The notes beneath the pieces are model-generated. The model made no database searches. It was not told the origin of the DNA and worked only from the letters and a program-made list of their open reading frames with translations. This document shows, in pieces, positions 4,261 through 5,529 of a stretch of 5,529 nt of DNA. The position numbers and the translations under genes are program-made. The DNA comes from Bacillota bacterium (GTDB lineage Bacteria; Bacillota_C; Negativicutes; Sporomusales; Sporomusaceae). The stretch covers positions 1 through 5,529 of the forward strand of contig JAEZQV010000176.1 of assembly GCA_023441125.1 (NCBI GenBank), written 5' to 3'. Within the stretch, counting starts at the first letter, position 1. Each line of letters opens with the position of its first letter.

Positions 4261-5529
4261 TTGGGAGAGAATGAACGGGAACCAATGCTTGACATGTACG
4301 TCTTTGAGACTTTACAACAAGTTGAGCAGTTGGAGCAGGCTGTGCTTGACAGTGAGAAGACAGGCTGTTTTGACAGCGACGATGTCAACCGGATTTTCCG
4401 GATTATGCATACGATTAAAAGCTCCGCAGCCATGATGCTGTTTAATGATGTTTCCGCCTTAGCTCATTCGCTGGAAGACCTGTTCTATTTCATGCGGGAA
4501 AATGGCGGACAAAGTGTGGATTACTCGCGGTTGACGGATATTGTGCTGGCCGGCATTGACTTTATTAAGACCGAGACCGCTAAAGTAGACCGGGGGCTGG
4601 CCTGCGACGGGGATGCCACGGCCGTTACCGTAAGAATCCGGGAATATTTGGCCGAGCTGCAAACCGTCAATGGGTACCGGGGCGAGACCCATGAGCCCCG
4701 GTCCGAGTCCAAGCCGCAAAAATATTATATCAGTAGTGCCGGCAGACTGGAGGCGGCCATGGACTGCCTGGAGTATCAGGCAGTTTTATTCTTTGAGGAA
4801 GGCTGCGAGATGGAGAATATCCGCGCCTTTGCCATCATTCATAATTTGAAGGGACTGGCCGAGGACATTGTGTATGAGCCGGCCGATATTATTGAGAATA
4901 ATCTGAGCGCGGAAATTATCCGGCAGGAAGGCTTTCACGTTCACTTTAAGTCGGAGCAATCGCTGGCAGTTATCCAGAATTTCTTCGCCGGTATCGCCTT
5001 TATCAAGACCTTGGAAATCTGCGAGGTTAAGGCTGAAAAACCGCCGGTCAAGCCTGTTCGCCCCAAACACATCGTGCTGGAAGACCCTGAGCCGCACATA
5101 CCGGACACGTGCGCGGTCAAACTGCTAGGGGAGGACAAACCGGCCTGTCAGGAAACTGCCGGTACGGCTCTAAGACAAGCCATGATCAGTGTGCAGGTGG
5201 CCAAACTGGACAAACTTATGGACATCGTCGGGGAATTGGTTATTGCTGAGGCGATGGTTACCCAGAATCCTGATCTGGCCGGCCTCAAACTGGACAATTT
5301 TTTCAAGGCCGCCAGACAGTTCCGCAAGATTACCGGCGAGCTGCAGGATGTCGTCATGGCGATCCGGATGATGCCGCTTACGGCTACCTTCCAAAAGATG
5401 AACCGGATTGTGCGCGACGTGGGCAAAAAACTGGACAAGCAGCTTACGCTGCAGCTGATTGGTGAAGATACGGAAGTAGATAAGAACGTCATCGAAAAAA
5501 TATCCGATCCGCTGATGCACCTTATCCGC
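4261..5529 (+). CDS. cheA: Chemotaxis histidine kinase CheA, N-terminal part (runs off the right edge)
   Basis: The open frame continues to the end of the window: 423 residues, ending inside the kinase domain. CheA autophosphorylates in response to receptor arrays and passes phosphate to CheY. The P1 (Hpt) domain spans about 8-115, with phosphoacceptor His50 in IMHTIKSSAAMM. Residues about 155-256 look like a P2 CheY-docking domain (YYISSAGRLEAAMDCLEYQA onward, AFAIIHNLKGLAEDI). A charged, proline-rich linker follows (about 257-305). P3 dimerisation helices span about 309-395 (VAKLDKLMDIVGELVIAEAMV, then QDVVMAIRMMPL). P4 begins near 396, and the last residues, EKISDPLMHLIR, are the start of the N-box, cut just before the expected Asn. 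The rest of P4 and P5 must lie downstream. It starts 26 nt after cheY stops, in the same operon. The TTG start may lower its translation relative to cheY. Confidence 0.95.
   Translation, partial: MGENEREPMLDMYVFETLQQVEQLEQAVLDSEKTGCFDSDDVNRIFRIMHTIKSSAAMMLFNDVSALAHSLEDLFYFMRENGGQSVDYSRLTDIVLAGIDFIKTETAKVDRGLACDGDATAVTVRIREYLAELQTVNGYRGETHEPRSESKPQKYYISSAGRLEAAMDCLEYQAVLFFEEGCEMENIRAFAIIHNLKGLAEDIVYEPADIIENNLSAEIIRQEGFHVHFKSEQSLAVIQNFFAGIAFIKTLEICEVKAEKPPVKPVRPKHIVLEDPEPHIPDTCAVKLLGEDKPACQETAGTALRQAMISVQVAKLDKLMDIVGELVIAEAMVTQNPDLAGLKLDNFFKAARQFRKITGELQDVVMAIRMMPLTATFQKMNRIVRDVGKKLDKQLTLQLIGEDTEVDKNVIEKISDPLMHLIR

Overview
The window comes from a Firmicute (Bacillota). The main reason is a T-box riboswitch at the left edge, an element largely confined to that phylum. 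Strong GGAGG-type ribosome binding sites, a TTG start and sigma-A-like promoters agree with this. Base composition is mixed rather than AT-rich. The CheY and CheA resemble those of anaerobic clostridia and Negativicutes, so a Sporomusa-like anaerobe is a reasonable but unproven guess.

Layout. (1) Positions 1-317, minus strand: promoter, T-box leader and terminator for a gene that lies beyond the left edge. The specifier reads AUC (Ile), so an isoleucine-related gene such as ileS is the best guess. A perfect 10-bp hairpin sits between the T-box terminator and that gene. (2) 367-1329, minus strand: an orphan SsuA/TauA/NMT1-type substrate-binding lipoprotein with no permease or ATPase beside it. 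(3) 1478-2971, plus strand: a monocistronic neurotransmitter:sodium symporter (NSS, LeuT fold) with its own promoter, a dyad-rich leader and a strong terminator. (4) 2972-3187: a non-coding spacer holding a degenerate hairpin repeat flanked by 8-bp direct repeats. (5) 3188 to the right edge, plus strand: one operon of a TetR-family regulator, a single-domain CheY and the first 423 residues of a CheA kinase.

How the genes may work together. The TetR-cheY-cheA unit starts at a near-consensus promoter with an operator-like dyad at the transcription start. This suggests that the TetR protein represses its own operon and so sets the level of a chemosensory kinase/response-regulator pair. The tetR stop and cheY start overlap (ATGA), so the two are probably translationally coupled. 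The solute-binding lipoprotein and the NSS transporter point away from each other across about 150 bp and are both solute-handling genes, but nothing in the sequence ties them to the chemosensory operon.

Most worth a second look: the TetR-CheY-CheA operon, the lysine in the Na1 site of the NSS transporter, and the repeat island between the two plus-strand units. No CRISPR array, tRNA, rRNA or intact insertion sequence is visible.
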